Shown here: in pieces, positions 56,057 to 64,000 of the stretch | Layout of the letters: the number at the start of each line of letters is the position of its first letter | Numbering within the stretch: position 1 is the first letter of the stretch | Assembly: GCA_963768715.1 (NCBI GenBank) | Contig: CAVYJC010000011.1 | Coordinates: forward strand, 620,001 to 684,000 | From: DATKEJ01 sp963768715 | GTDB lineage: Bacteria > Bacteroidota > Rhodothermia > Rhodothermales > DATKEJ01 | Direction of reading: 5' to 3' | DNA: 64,000 nt | Program-made: the position numbers and the translations under genes | Notes under the pieces: generated by a model | What the model was told of the DNA's origin: nothing | Database searches by the model: none | Seen by the model: the letters and a program-made list of their open reading frames with translations, nothing else

Positions 56057-56881
56057 TTAGTCGCTCGGGTTACTCAGCTCCTGACTTCGCTTCGTAGCGG
56101 TCGCCACCGCGTTGATGAGCATGGTTCGGAGACCATGACTCTCAAGCTCAGCCACAGCGGCGATGGCCGTGCCACCGGGGGTTGTGACCTCATCTCGAAG
56201 GATCGCCGGGTGGCGGCCGGTTTCTATAACGAGCTTGGCTGAGCCGAGGACCGTCTGCGCCGCCAGCCTCAAGGCCGTAGGCCGTGGGAGGCCCTGCTTG
56301 ACGCCGCCGTCGGTCAGCGCTTCGATCACCATGTAGATATACGCAGGACCACTCCCGGAAAGGCCAGTGACGGCATCCATGAGGTACTCGGGAACGACTT
56401 CAACCTTACCGACCGCCTCGAAAATCTTTTGCGCGAGTTCGAGGTGAACCTCATTGGCGAACCGACCTGCGGCAATCGCCGTTGCGCCCTCATCCACCAA
56501 AGCGGGAGTATTGGGCATCGCCCGCACGACGGCTATGTCCTTATTCAGAATGTCGACGATCACATCGGTCGTTATCCCCGCAAGGGTCGAGATGAACACC
56601 ACGTCACGAGGCAGCTTCCCAATCAACGATACCAGGACACTGCGCACCATTTGGGGCTTGATAGCAAGAATGATGATCGAGGCATCTCGAACGGCTGCCT
56701 CGTTGTCGACCCCCAGGTGGACGCCGGGGAAACGCTCCTCGACGGCGTGAAGTCCATCGGGATTCCTGCGTGTCGCACGAATCTGATCCGGAGCAACGCC
56801 CCCACCCCTGAGAAGGCCGCCCATGAGAGCCTGCCCGATATTTCCAGCGCCGATTACGGCGATTTGATGTTTCGACAGCAT
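56057..56881 (-). CDS. proC: Pyrroline-5-carboxylate reductase
   Basis: 274 residues, normal length. It reduces P5C to proline with NAD(P)H in the cytosol. Rossmann motif IAVIGAGNIGQALMGGLL at the N-terminus, IIILAIKPQMV, VVRAMPNTPALVDEGATAI, and the C-terminal signature AVTGLSGSGPAYIYMVIEAL with RDEVTTPGGTAIAAV. All catalytic elements are present. It lies 26 bp after the sugar-dehydrogenase gene on the same strand. Confidence 0.97.
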   Translation of the reverse strand: MLSKHQIAVIGAGNIGQALMGGLLRGGGVAPDQIRATRRNPDGLHAVEERFPGVHLGVDNEAAVRDASIIILAIKPQMVRSVLVSLIGKLPRDVVFISTLAGITTDVIVDILNKDIAVVRAMPNTPALVDEGATAIAAGRFANEVHLELAQKIFEAVGKVEVVPEYLMDAVTGLSGSGPAYIYMVIEALTDGGVKQGLPRPTALRLAAQTVLGSAKLVIETGRHPAILRDEVTTPGGTAIAAVAELESHGLRTMLINAVATATKRSQELSNPSD

Positions 56882-56907
56882 AATGCCTGTTCGTCTCCTT
56901 GAGTCGA

Positions 56908-58581
56908 TTATGGTAGACTGAGAGTTCCATCGGAATCTACCGCAACCCAGTATCCTCTACCCGGATCGAGAGTGGAAACGGAAGAATATCCCGTTGAGAG
57001 CTCGAAAAAGGGGGATGTAATGTTCATACCGCCCGACGGAGTGATCGCCCCACCGGCAACCGCCGCTTCGAACGGACCTATCAGGTTCCATCCTTCTGTA
57101 ACTTCGATCGTTCGCGGATCGACAGTCTCCCCGACAAACGCCACCGTGTCAGGCTGCGAGAAATACGCCAGGTAGCCGCGGCCTGGCGCGATTCGGTCGA
57201 CAGCAGCGAAACGCCCGTCACTGAAACCAAAAACAGGAGATCCCAACGCCACTCCCGACAGCACGTCGGTGGTCTTTTTCGAAATGGTCTGAACAGGAAT
57301 CGAGATCTGGTGCCAACCCATCGGGTAGACGACCTCCGCGGATTCAAGTCCTGTGCAGTCGAAGCGATAGATAGATCCTCCTGCTTCGACGAGGTAAAGT
57401 TCGCCCTCCGCGTCCTCACCGAAGGAGACGACGTCAAATCCGGCATCCAGCAGCAGCGTGTTCGCAACCAGTGAGTCGCCTTCGAAGTCCATCGCCCAGA
57501 CATTGTCGGTGCCGTAGTCCCCATAGACATATGCCCCGGTCAGATAAGGCGCACAGGCTTCTCCACGGTAGACCATGCCACCCACCACAGTCCGTCCGCC
57601 CGTGACGCTGTTGCGATCGTAATCGTGAATCGGAAGCTCCAGCCCTTCGGTACTGCAGTCATCCGGCGGCTCCAACGTACAGTCGACATAGTCTGGATGG
57701 CACAGATTGCCTTCCATGATATCCCAACCGTAGTTGAGCCCCGGATGCACGCGATCGATCTCCTCGCGACAACTCTGCCCCACGTCTCCTACCCAGAGTG
57801 TTCCTTCCGGGTCGAAACTGAAGCGCCAGGGATTGCGGAATCCATACGCCCAGATTTCGTCGCAGTCGCCACCTGATCCATCGCGAAGGGGGTTATCGGA
57901 AGGAATCGTGTACGCGGTTGCCCCCGAAGAACCACAGTCGGGCGCCAGTCCCCCGCCGTCGACGTCGAGGCGCAGAATAGCTCCGAGCAACGTTGACGTG
58001 TTCTGACCATTGTTCGACGGATCGTGCTGACCGCCTCCGTCTCCAAATCCCACATACAAGTATCCGTCCGGCCCGAACTGCAGCTTGCCGCCGTTGTGAT
58101 TGGAAGCGGGCTGGGCCTGAACGAGCACGGTCTGTTCCGACCCCACCGCAACAGTATCGGGATTTACACTATCTGCCGTAAACCGTGCAATTATAGATTG
58201 TTGAGACGAGTTGATATAGTTGACGTAGAAGTATCCGTTCGTCGCAAAGTCGGGGTGGAATGCCAGCCCCAGGAAGCCGCGCTCACCTCCGGTGAGAACT
58301 TGCGAGGAGATATCCAGGAACGTCTTCGCAGACGATGCGGACGGATCATTGTCGAATACCTTGATTCGTCCTCCAAGCTCAACGACGAACAGACGATTGG
58401 ATCCATCGGGCGCCGCTTCGATGTCGACCGGGGCGCTAAACGAAAGGGATGAAAACGCGTCCACCAGCGTCTGCGCGCCCGCAGTCGAACCCGAGAAGCA
58501 GTCGATGCCAAAGGCCAGCAGTACGATCGCAATTGGGCATTTGAGGTAGTGCCCGATGCCGCGACGTCTGACGATAGACAT
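56908..58581 (-). CDS. Secreted PQQ-dependent sugar dehydrogenase-like six-bladed propeller protein
   Basis: 557 residues from the Met at 58581, where a signal peptide begins (MSIVRRRGIGHYLKCP, ending STAGAQ). The upstream extension is not conserved. GSDH/sorbosone-dehydrogenase fold: RGFLGLAFHPDFATNGYFYV, PASNHNGGKLQFGPDGYLYV (His of the PQQ site), GDGGGQHDP, DEIWAYGFRNPWRFSFDPE and GYNYGWDIMEG-like LNYGWDIMEGN. The last ~150 residues (VVYPMGWHQISIPVQ, DPGRGYWVAVDSDGTL) form two beta modules found at the end of other FCB secreted proteins. There is no sorting domain of the YPNPF type. Confidence 0.88.
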   Translation of the reverse strand: MSIVRRRGIGHYLKCPIAIVLLAFGIDCFSGSTAGAQTLVDAFSSLSFSAPVDIEAAPDGSNRLFVVELGGRIKVFDNDPSASSAKTFLDISSQVLTGGERGFLGLAFHPDFATNGYFYVNYINSSQQSIIARFTADSVNPDTVAVGSEQTVLVQAQPASNHNGGKLQFGPDGYLYVGFGDGGGQHDPSNNGQNTSTLLGAILRLDVDGGGLAPDCGSSGATAYTIPSDNPLRDGSGGDCDEIWAYGFRNPWRFSFDPEGTLWVGDVGQSCREEIDRVHPGLNYGWDIMEGNLCHPDYVDCTLEPPDDCSTEGLELPIHDYDRNSVTGGRTVVGGMVYRGEACAPYLTGAYVYGDYGTDNVWAMDFEGDSLVANTLLLDAGFDVVSFGEDAEGELYLVEAGGSIYRFDCTGLESAEVVYPMGWHQISIPVQTISKKTTDVLSGVALGSPVFGFSDGRFAAVDRIAPGRGYLAYFSQPDTVAFVGETVDPRTIEVTEGWNLIGPFEAAVAGGAITPSGGMNITSPFFELSTGYSSVSTLDPGRGYWVAVDSDGTLSLP

Positions 58582-58727
58582 AGGGACCTCCAGTCTCTCC
58601 AGAATTACATAGGATGCGGGACACTGGAAGATACATTCTGTCGGCACTCCTTTCAGGGGCGTACCTTCGATATCAAACCATCACGTCAAATGAATGAAGC
58701 GACCAATCCCGATTCATGGACCTCCAC

Positions 58728-58758
58728 GCCCCGTGCGGGGCATGCTGCGGGGCTTTTT
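58728..58758 (+). terminator. Terminator-like hairpin with competing hairpin, upstream of argS
   Basis: GCCCCG (58728-58733) can pair with CGGGGC (58748-58753), followed by five T. The same left arm can instead form a tight hairpin with GGGGC at 58737-58741. Mutually exclusive stems ending in a T-run on the coding strand of argS suggest an attenuator. Equally, the hairpin could end an unannotated leader RNA. Confidence 0.5.
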
Positions 58759-58827
58759 ACGCGAAAGGTCACATAGTCGGATCAATCCGCTTATCTATTT
58801 TCCTCGCTGCCACCGTACCTCGCTCAG

Positions 58828-60528
58828 ATGCGCCACTATCTAGAAACTGCACTCACGTCGGTAATTCAAACCCTCGGGGAAATCCCCGAAGGGATCACCG
58901 TCGAGTTGGAAACTCCCGCTCACGCCGAGCACGGTGACCTTTCCTCGAACGTCGCCCTTCAGCTTGCAAAGCCCCTGCGCTTACCACCCAGACAGGTGGC
59001 CGCCCGCATCATTGAGGGACTCGAGCAAATGCCGTTGGACTCACAGCGCGTGGCTTCTGTCGAAATTGCGGGACCCGGATTTATCAATTTCCGTTTTGCC
59101 GATACGTGGCTTCATGCGCAGCTGCAGGCGATTCTCGGCGCCGACGTCGAATATGGCATGTCGGATGACAATGCAGGTCAGCGCGCCATTGTTGAGTTTG
59201 TGAGTGCGAATCCGACGGGTCCGCTCACGGTTGGGCATGGACGCAATGCCGTCCTCGGGGACACGATCGCAAACCTGCTTGCATGGACTGGCTACAGTGT
59301 CGAGCGGGAGTACTATTTCAATGACGGGGGCCGTCAGATGCGTGTCCTCGCGCAATCTGTCAGAGCACGCACGCTGACGTTTCTCGATCCCGGCCGGCCA
59401 GTCAAAAGCCTCGATCTCGGCGAGGATGAAACGATCACGGTTCCGGCCGACTTCCCGGACGACGGCTATCTCGGAGATTACATTCGGGAGATTGCCGGCG
59501 ATCTTGCCGGCGATACGCCGCACGACGCTCTTGAGAGCGCCGACCTGGAGTTCTTCCAGGCATTTGCCCAGGATCGCATATTCAAGGAGATCTATACGAC
59601 GCTTTCACGGATTGCCATCGACGTGAAGTCGCTCCAGCGCTTCAACGAGCGAACGCTCTATCAGGATGGCAGAATCGAGGCCGTCGTAAAACGTCTCCGC
59701 GAACTGGATCTTGCATACGACCAGGATGGCGCCGTCTGGTTCAAAACGACGGCCTTCGGGAAAGAAACCGATACGGTCCTGATCAAATCCACCGGCGAAC
59801 CAACCTACCGCCTTCCTGATATCGCCTACCATGCGGACAAGATCGACCGCGGATTCAATCTTGTGCTCGACGTTTTCGGCGCCGACCACATCGCGACATA
59901 CCCCGACGTACTGAGCGGTCTGCAGGCTCTGGGGTACGATACTTCTGGTGTCGACGTCGTCATTTATCAGTTCGTAACACTCGTAAAGGACGGGGCTCCG
60001 GTGAAGATGAGCACCCGGAAAGCGACGTACGTTACGCTCGACGAGTTGATCGACGAAGTGGGGGCAGACGTGACGCGGTTCTTCTTCCTCATGAGATCCC
60101 CGGGGACGCACCTCGACTTCGATCTCGATCTGGCCAAGGAGGCGCGTGAGAAGAATCCTGTGTTCTACCTCCAGTACGCGCATGCCCGCATTTGCTCGAT
60201 CGTCCGCAAAGCGGAGGAAGTCGGATTTTCTTTCGGAGACGACGTCGATCTGGCGGTTCTTACGCACGCGGCGGAGCTCGGCCTGATTAAGGCCTTACTC
60301 GATTTTCCTGAGCGCGTTCGTCGATCGGCTTTGGCGCGTGAGCCTCATCGGCTCATCAACTACCTGAACGAGGTAGCTACGGCGTTCACCGCTTTCTACG
60401 ATAACTGTCGTATCATCGGCGAGGCGCCGGATCTTGCGTCGGCCCGGATGCAACTTGCGGGTGCGACACGCATCGTTCTGCGGAACGGACTGGGAATTCT
60501 GGGAATTTCGGCGCCCAGTGAGATGTAG
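58828..60528 (+). CDS. argS: Arginyl-tRNA synthetase
   Basis: 566 residues, class I synthetase charging tRNA-Arg. N-terminal additional domain (~1-110, HGDLSSNVALQLAKPL), the HIGH-type motif in ANPTGPLTVGHGRNAVLGD, REYYFNDGGRQMRVL, LDVFGADHIATYPDVL, the KMSK-type VKMSTRKATYVTLDEL, and a C-terminal helical anticodon domain (DNCRIIGEAP). It is followed by pheA after 33 bp and probably co-transcribed. A terminator-like hairpin precedes it. Confidence 0.98.
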   Translation: MRHYLETALTSVIQTLGEIPEGITVELETPAHAEHGDLSSNVALQLAKPLRLPPRQVAARIIEGLEQMPLDSQRVASVEIAGPGFINFRFADTWLHAQLQAILGADVEYGMSDDNAGQRAIVEFVSANPTGPLTVGHGRNAVLGDTIANLLAWTGYSVEREYYFNDGGRQMRVLAQSVRARTLTFLDPGRPVKSLDLGEDETITVPADFPDDGYLGDYIREIAGDLAGDTPHDALESADLEFFQAFAQDRIFKEIYTTLSRIAIDVKSLQRFNERTLYQDGRIEAVVKRLRELDLAYDQDGAVWFKTTAFGKETDTVLIKSTGEPTYRLPDIAYHADKIDRGFNLVLDVFGADHIATYPDVLSGLQALGYDTSGVDVVIYQFVTLVKDGAPVKMSTRKATYVTLDELIDEVGADVTRFFFLMRSPGTHLDFDLDLAKEAREKNPVFYLQYAHARICSIVRKAEEVGFSFGDDVDLAVLTHAAELGLIKALLDFPERVRRSALAREPHRLINYLNEVATAFTAFYDNCRIIGEAPDLASARMQLAGATRIVLRNGLGILGISAPSEM

Positions 60529-60561
60529 CGACAACCTTCATATTGAGTACCTCAGACACTC

Positions 60562-61413
60562 GTGTTACGGATAGGATTTCAGGGCGAGATCGGCGCATTC
60601 AGTGAACTGGCCGCCAATCATTTCTTCTCAGAAGACGATTTCGAGGCGGTCCCCTGCCCCACCTTCGAGGCATTGTTCAATACGCTCTCCGATAGTGAAA
60701 TCGATGAGGCTGTCGTTCCAATAGAGAATTCCCTGTTCGGGAGCGTCCACACTAACTATGACTTGCTCCGCGAGCACGATGTTCACATCGTCGCGGAACT
60801 GAAGCTGCGCGTCAGGCACCACCTTCTCGTGCTGCCGGGTGTAGATATAGAAGACATCCGGGTCGTTCTATCACACCCCCAGGCGCTCGGGCAGTGTCGC
60901 GAGTTCCTGACTAACAGGCTCCCCAAGGCTGAAATAGTACCGGCCTATGACACGGCGGGGGCGGCCAAACAGATTGCTGCGGCCGGCCTTCGAGACCGCG
61001 CTGCAATCGCAAGCGAGGCCGCCGCCCGGGAATATGGCCTCCACGTGGCGGCGAAGGGCATTGAGAGCAACCACGAAAACTATACACGCTTCCTGCGCCT
61101 GAGGCGGGGTCCGGCCGATGCAAGAGATCTGGACGAACGGACCCAACACCGGACCTCCATAGTCTATGCAATGCGCAATAATGTGCCGGGCGCCTTGTTT
61201 AAAAGTCTCGCCATTTTTGCCCTGCGAGAACTCGATTTGTTGAAAATTGAGAGTCGGCCGTTAGTTGGAAGTCCTTTCGAATACCTATTTTATCTTGATT
61301 TTAGAGGAAGCATTGGAGAGGAACCGGTTTTGAAGGCGCTTGATCATCTGGAGGAGATTGCCGCCTACGTCAAGATCCTTGGTTCGTATCCTGCGGGTCC
61401 GATGATCGATTGA
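60562..61413 (+). CDS. pheA: Prephenate dehydratase
   Basis: 283 residues from GTG. It converts prephenate to phenylpyruvate for phenylalanine synthesis. PDT domain (~1-180): IGFQGEIGAFSELAA, VVPIENSLFGSVHTNYDLL, VLSHPQALGQC, YDTAGAAKQIA and the catalytic NYTRFL. ACT regulatory domain (~200-280): NVPGALFKSLAIFALRELDLLKIESRPL, where ESRP is the phenylalanine-binding motif. It is a stand-alone enzyme without a chorismate mutase domain. A GTG start and no clear Shine-Dalgarno are seen. Confidence 0.97.
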   Translation: MLRIGFQGEIGAFSELAANHFFSEDDFEAVPCPTFEALFNTLSDSEIDEAVVPIENSLFGSVHTNYDLLREHDVHIVAELKLRVRHHLLVLPGVDIEDIRVVLSHPQALGQCREFLTNRLPKAEIVPAYDTAGAAKQIAAAGLRDRAAIASEAAAREYGLHVAAKGIESNHENYTRFLRLRRGPADARDLDERTQHRTSIVYAMRNNVPGALFKSLAIFALRELDLLKIESRPLVGSPFEYLFYLDFRGSIGEEPVLKALDHLEEIAAYVKILGSYPAGPMID

Positions 61414-61456
61414 GCAGTACACCACCCTCGGATTCGCTTTACATCAGGAGCATGGA

Positions 61457-62341
61457 ATGAACATTGCTTACACGGTTCGCGAAGGCATAGCGAGCTTCCA
61501 ACGGGCGAAGTTCTCAACGTTTGCCTCAACGAGTGCGATTGTAGTTACGCTCTCGCTGATTGGCGCCTTCGGGCTTCTCGGTTACCATGCCGAGGGTGTC
61601 ACCGATTGGCTCAAGCGCGAGGTCGGAGAGATCGAGGTTTTCCTGACGGACGCCGGCGAGGCAAGAGCGCCGATCATCGAGACCCAGCTCAGCCAGCATC
61701 CCGCCGTGGACTCGGTCGCCTTTATCAGCCGCCAGGAGGCGGAAAGGATTTTTAAGGAGGAGTTTGGAGACGAAGGTAACATCTTCCTCGACGAGTCCTT
61801 CCTGCCGGCGTCGATCAAGGTGCACGTGAAACCGAAGTTCGCCACTGTGGACCAGCTTTCGAGCCTCGTCGATTTCGCGTACGAGCAGCCCGGTGTTGAA
61901 GAAGTCATTTTCAACAAACCGCTTCTGGCGCGTGTCCAGCAGAATCTTCGCGCTTTCACGCTGATCGCCGTGACAATCGCCGTTGTGGTCATCCTGGCCT
62001 CACTCTTCCTCGTGTCGAATACGATTCGACTGAGCATCTACGCCCGGAGGCTTCTCATTCGAACGATGAAGCTGGTCGGCGCCACCGACGCCTTCATCCA
62101 GCGACCGTTTCTCGTCGAAGGGATGATCCAGGGCCTTATCGGAGGCGCCGTCGCATCGGTTATCGTAATCATGCTGAACTCGTTCCTCCTCGACTATATC
62201 TCCATGCTCGACATACGCCGCTGGCCGGGCGGAACTCCCATCATATCCGTATTGCTGCTCCTGGCGATAGGAATGTTCATCGGATGGCTCGGATCACGGG
62301 TCGCCACCAGGCGATTCATCAAGAAAGTGCCCCTGCATTAG
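61457..62341 (+). CDS. ftsX: Cell division permease-like protein FtsX
   Basis: 294 residues, ATG preceded by CAGGAGCATGGA. Four membrane helices are in the FtsX order: one at ~25-45, an extracellular ECD (~50-170, IEVFLTDAGEARAPI, PASIKVHVKPKF), then helices at ~170-195, ~225-250 and ~263-283. RRLLIRTMKLVGATDAFIQRPFL is the FtsE-coupling loop. With FtsE it activates peptidoglycan hydrolases at division. ftsE is not adjacent, as is common in Bacteroidota. Confidence 0.95.
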   Translation: MNIAYTVREGIASFQRAKFSTFASTSAIVVTLSLIGAFGLLGYHAEGVTDWLKREVGEIEVFLTDAGEARAPIIETQLSQHPAVDSVAFISRQEAERIFKEEFGDEGNIFLDESFLPASIKVHVKPKFATVDQLSSLVDFAYEQPGVEEVIFNKPLLARVQQNLRAFTLIAVTIAVVVILASLFLVSNTIRLSIYARRLLIRTMKLVGATDAFIQRPFLVEGMIQGLIGGAVASVIVIMLNSFLLDYISMLDIRRWPGGTPIISVLLLLAIGMFIGWLGSRVATRRFIKKVPLH

Positions 62342-62403
62342 ATCGATGACATGCCCTCGATGGACTGACCCTGCATTCCGATAGACGTAACCAAGACCCA
62401 CGA

Positions 62404-62574
62404 ATGAAGATACTCCTTCTGATCCACCTGCTGATCGTCATCTATATTGTGGTGAATGTCGCCAAGAGCAGGGAGAACACGGGGACGAAAGTCCTCTGGT
62501 ACTTGATCGTCTTCCTATTCCCTTACGCGGGTCCGATTGCGTGGTATTTCCTCGGACCACGCAAGCTGGCGTGA
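62404..62574 (+). CDS. PLDc_N-type small membrane protein
   Basis: 56 residues, MKILLLIHLLIVIYIVVNVA to a stop at 62572-62574. One long N-terminal helix is followed by TKVLWYLIVFLFPYAGPIAW and the ending YFLGPRK. This is the cardiolipin-synthase N-terminal (PLDc_N) pattern found as a stand-alone small protein. It is likely an inner-membrane protein of unknown role. It lies 62 bp after ftsX and 25 bp before the next small membrane gene, all on one strand. Confidence 0.75.
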   Translation: MKILLLIHLLIVIYIVVNVAKSRENTGTKVLWYLIVFLFPYAGPIAWYFLGPRKLA

Positions 62575-62599
62575 ATACGCAGGAGGCGAGAGAAATCAG

Positions 62600-62929
62600 A
62601 TGGACTGGATCAAGAACGCGTGGCTCGACATCGCCGTCACGGGCGTTATGGTTCTCGCCACGCTCGTACATATGGAGTGGGCATGGTGGGTAATTGCGGT
62701 GTACACGCCCTTCATGCTCCTCCTCAAGGTGGTCGCATTTACCAACCGGCACTCCCACTCTAAAATAAAGCCCACCGAATCAGGCGTTCCCAAGGCTGTT
62801 TACCACACGCTCTACGGAGCTAACGTCCTGTTGGCCGCCTACGATCGCTGGTGGTGGATTGTCGGATGCTGGGCGGCAATCTGGATCCTCTCGGTCGTTT
62901 CCGACAAGGCATCCGGACCGAAGTCGTAA
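62600..62929 (+). CDS. Small membrane protein of unknown function
   Basis: 109 residues. The ATG at 62600 follows CAGGAGGCGAG, a good ribosome site, so it is preferred over the longer frame from 62537. Hydrophobic segments: ~8-28 (IAVTGVMVLATLVHMEWAWW), ~30-48, and two C-terminal helices with YDRWWWIVGCWAAIWIL. No family is recognised. It probably forms a unit with the preceding PLDc_N gene. Confidence 0.75.
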   Translation: MDWIKNAWLDIAVTGVMVLATLVHMEWAWWVIAVYTPFMLLLKVVAFTNRHSHSKIKPTESGVPKAVYHTLYGANVLLAAYDRWWWIVGCWAAIWILSVVSDKASGPKS

Positions 62930-62951
62930 GCGAGCCGTCCTCAAGGTCGGC

Positions 62952-64000
62952 TCAGAAATCCGGCGTTATCTCATCTGACGGCCTTCGATCGCTGCGCAGC
63001 GGCACGAGATTCGCGACGTTTCGAATCGTCGCCACGGTCGAAAATTCGCGCAGTTCTCGCCCGAACGCGGCGACCAGCTCTGAAACCACGACCTTCTCCT
63101 CCACCTCGCCCTGCTCGACAACCATCGAAAGCCGGTGAACCGCATACAAGCCGATCACAAAGGAGAGGAAGAACAAGAAATCCCACTGCTGGAAGTTGAG
63201 CAGGTCGATCGTGGTTTGTCCGGTTGGACTGGCATACTGGATCGTCCAGCTCAGTCGACGGGTGACGAAGAAGTCGACAAGCCCTCCAGAGAACAGCGGG
63301 GCCAGACCGGCCGCTAAGGCATTGAATACATTTATCGATGCGAGATAACTGATGCCCTCCCCTTTGGGAGCAAGTTTCAGACCGATGTTGCCGGTCGCCA
63401 GCGTGATGCCGGCCATCGCAATTCCCATGAGAACGTGCAGTGTAATCAGCAGCGGGAAGGTCAGGAAGTGCTTCTCGGGCATCGTGGTGAAGGTCCATCC
63501 CAGAATACATATGAGCGCCAGCGGGGCGCTTACGGCAAGCACTGATTTGTGGCTGATCCTATCCGAGAAACTGCCCCAGATCCGCAGAAACATGATGTTC
63601 ACGAACCGCCCGAAAACAATGAGCCCGATCACCCACGTCAGATCCATGTCGAGGCGCTTGAGCATGTAGACCGAGAAGAACGGAGTCGCCAGGTACACGG
63701 CGACATTCCAGGCTGTCAGGAAGATGACGAGATTTCGAAAATTGCGGTCCTTGAACGGCTTCCGGATCTCACTTGCTATGGGCCCCGTCGCAGGTCGATA
63801 TCGCGGTTCGGGTATCCTGCTCACAAAGTACACGCCGACGATCCCGAACAGAAACCCGAGGATGAAGACCAGGGAATATCCGTACAGGACGTCAGAGAAC
63901 AGACTGGGCGCGATCTTGTCGATGAAAAGTCCCGCCGCCAGGCTTACGACGGCGCCGGCCGTCGTGGCCAGGCTGAACCGGCGGCCGAAGAAACTACCCA
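62952..64000 (-). CDS. MFS transporter, 5' partial at window edge
   Basis: The frame is open from 62952 to the right edge, beyond the GTG at 63833. Upstream it reads FIDKIAPSLFSDVLYGYSLV and FILGFLFGIVGVYFVSRIP, so the start is outside the window. The helices include LIVFLTAWNVAVYLATPFF, VLAVSAPLALICILGWTF and FPLLITLHVLMGIAMAGITL. RIWGSFSDRISHKSVL matches the MFS loop-2 type motif (GxxxDRxGxR). It carries a small cytosolic C-terminal tail. Substrate not predictable. It is convergent with the small membrane protein gene, with a 22-bp gap. Confidence 0.88.
   Translation of the reverse strand, partial: GSFFGRRFSLATTAGAVVSLAAGLFIDKIAPSLFSDVLYGYSLVFILGFLFGIVGVYFVSRIPEPRYRPATGPIASEIRKPFKDRNFRNLVIFLTAWNVAVYLATPFFSVYMLKRLDMDLTWVIGLIVFGRFVNIMFLRIWGSFSDRISHKSVLAVSAPLALICILGWTFTTMPEKHFLTFPLLITLHVLMGIAMAGITLATGNIGLKLAPKGEGISYLASINVFNALAAGLAPLFSGGLVDFFVTRRLSWTIQYASPTGQTTIDLLNFQQWDFLFFLSFVIGLYAVHRLSMVVEQGEVEEKVVVSELVAAFGRELREFSTVATIRNVANLVPLRSDRRPSDEITPDF

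Overview
The window looks like a chromosomal segment of a moderately GC-rich bacterium of the FCB superphylum, most likely Rhodothermota (Rhodothermia) or a close relative of Bacteroidota. Six secreted proteins end in the Por/type IX secretion sorting domain (a YPNPF-like start, then a VYDxxGR core and a GxYxxxL end). Weak or absent Shine-Dalgarno sites fit the same group. The phylum call is inference. No tRNA, rRNA, CRISPR array, transposase or phage structural operon was found.

Layout. 1-7.6 kb: a secretome island with a frameshifted LRR/Ig-like protein, a 270-bp MITE-like element, an S74-chaperone surface protein and two short type IX cargo proteins. 7.7-13.4 kb: YjbQ, a small MscS channel, a Cys/His repeat protein, a thrombospondin-3-repeat lipoprotein and a DUF885 peptidase. 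13.4-22.5 kb: RNase R, a second S74 protein, an outer-membrane-type protein, a MacB/FtsX-type permease and aldose 1-epimerase. 22.6-33.8 kb: a second secretome island with a beta-rich type IX protein, an M4 metalloprotease, a lipoprotein, a tandem ABM-like protein, a DUF4832-like TIM-barrel protein and a large PKD metallophosphatase. 34-41 kb: an acetyl-CoA hydrolase/transferase-GNAT fusion facing an AcuC-like deacetylase and a Tat amidase, then DUF2892 and a class II photolyase. 41.3-46.4 kb: a lipoprotein with a sigma-54 type promoter, a SIMPL-domain protein and a TPP-riboswitch-controlled thiO-thiS-thiG-thiE-thiD operon. 46.5-54.7 kb: a DAO-type oxidoreductase, class I FBP aldolase, a Ycf46-like AAA ATPase, MscS, a class V aminotransferase, galactokinase and a SLOG-type putative Mo carrier. 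55.1-64 kb: a HisA-family enzyme, ProC, a secreted PQQ sugar dehydrogenase-like protein, ArgS, PheA, FtsX, two small membrane proteins and an MFS transporter that runs off the window.

Two signals are not explained by ordinary gene content. (i) At least eleven short arrays of degenerate 7-bp (sometimes 8-bp) tandem units lie in intergenic gaps. Nearly all start on or inside a stop codon, and several fill the whole gap between two genes. The same unit families recur at separate loci and have given unrelated proteins similar C-terminal residues. (ii) A ~100-bp element with three consecutive stem-loops occurs three times, and one stem shows a compensatory base-pair swap. In addition, about 16 reading-frame lesions break otherwise well-conserved genes. 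They are clustered and are best read as indel errors in the assembly until shown otherwise.
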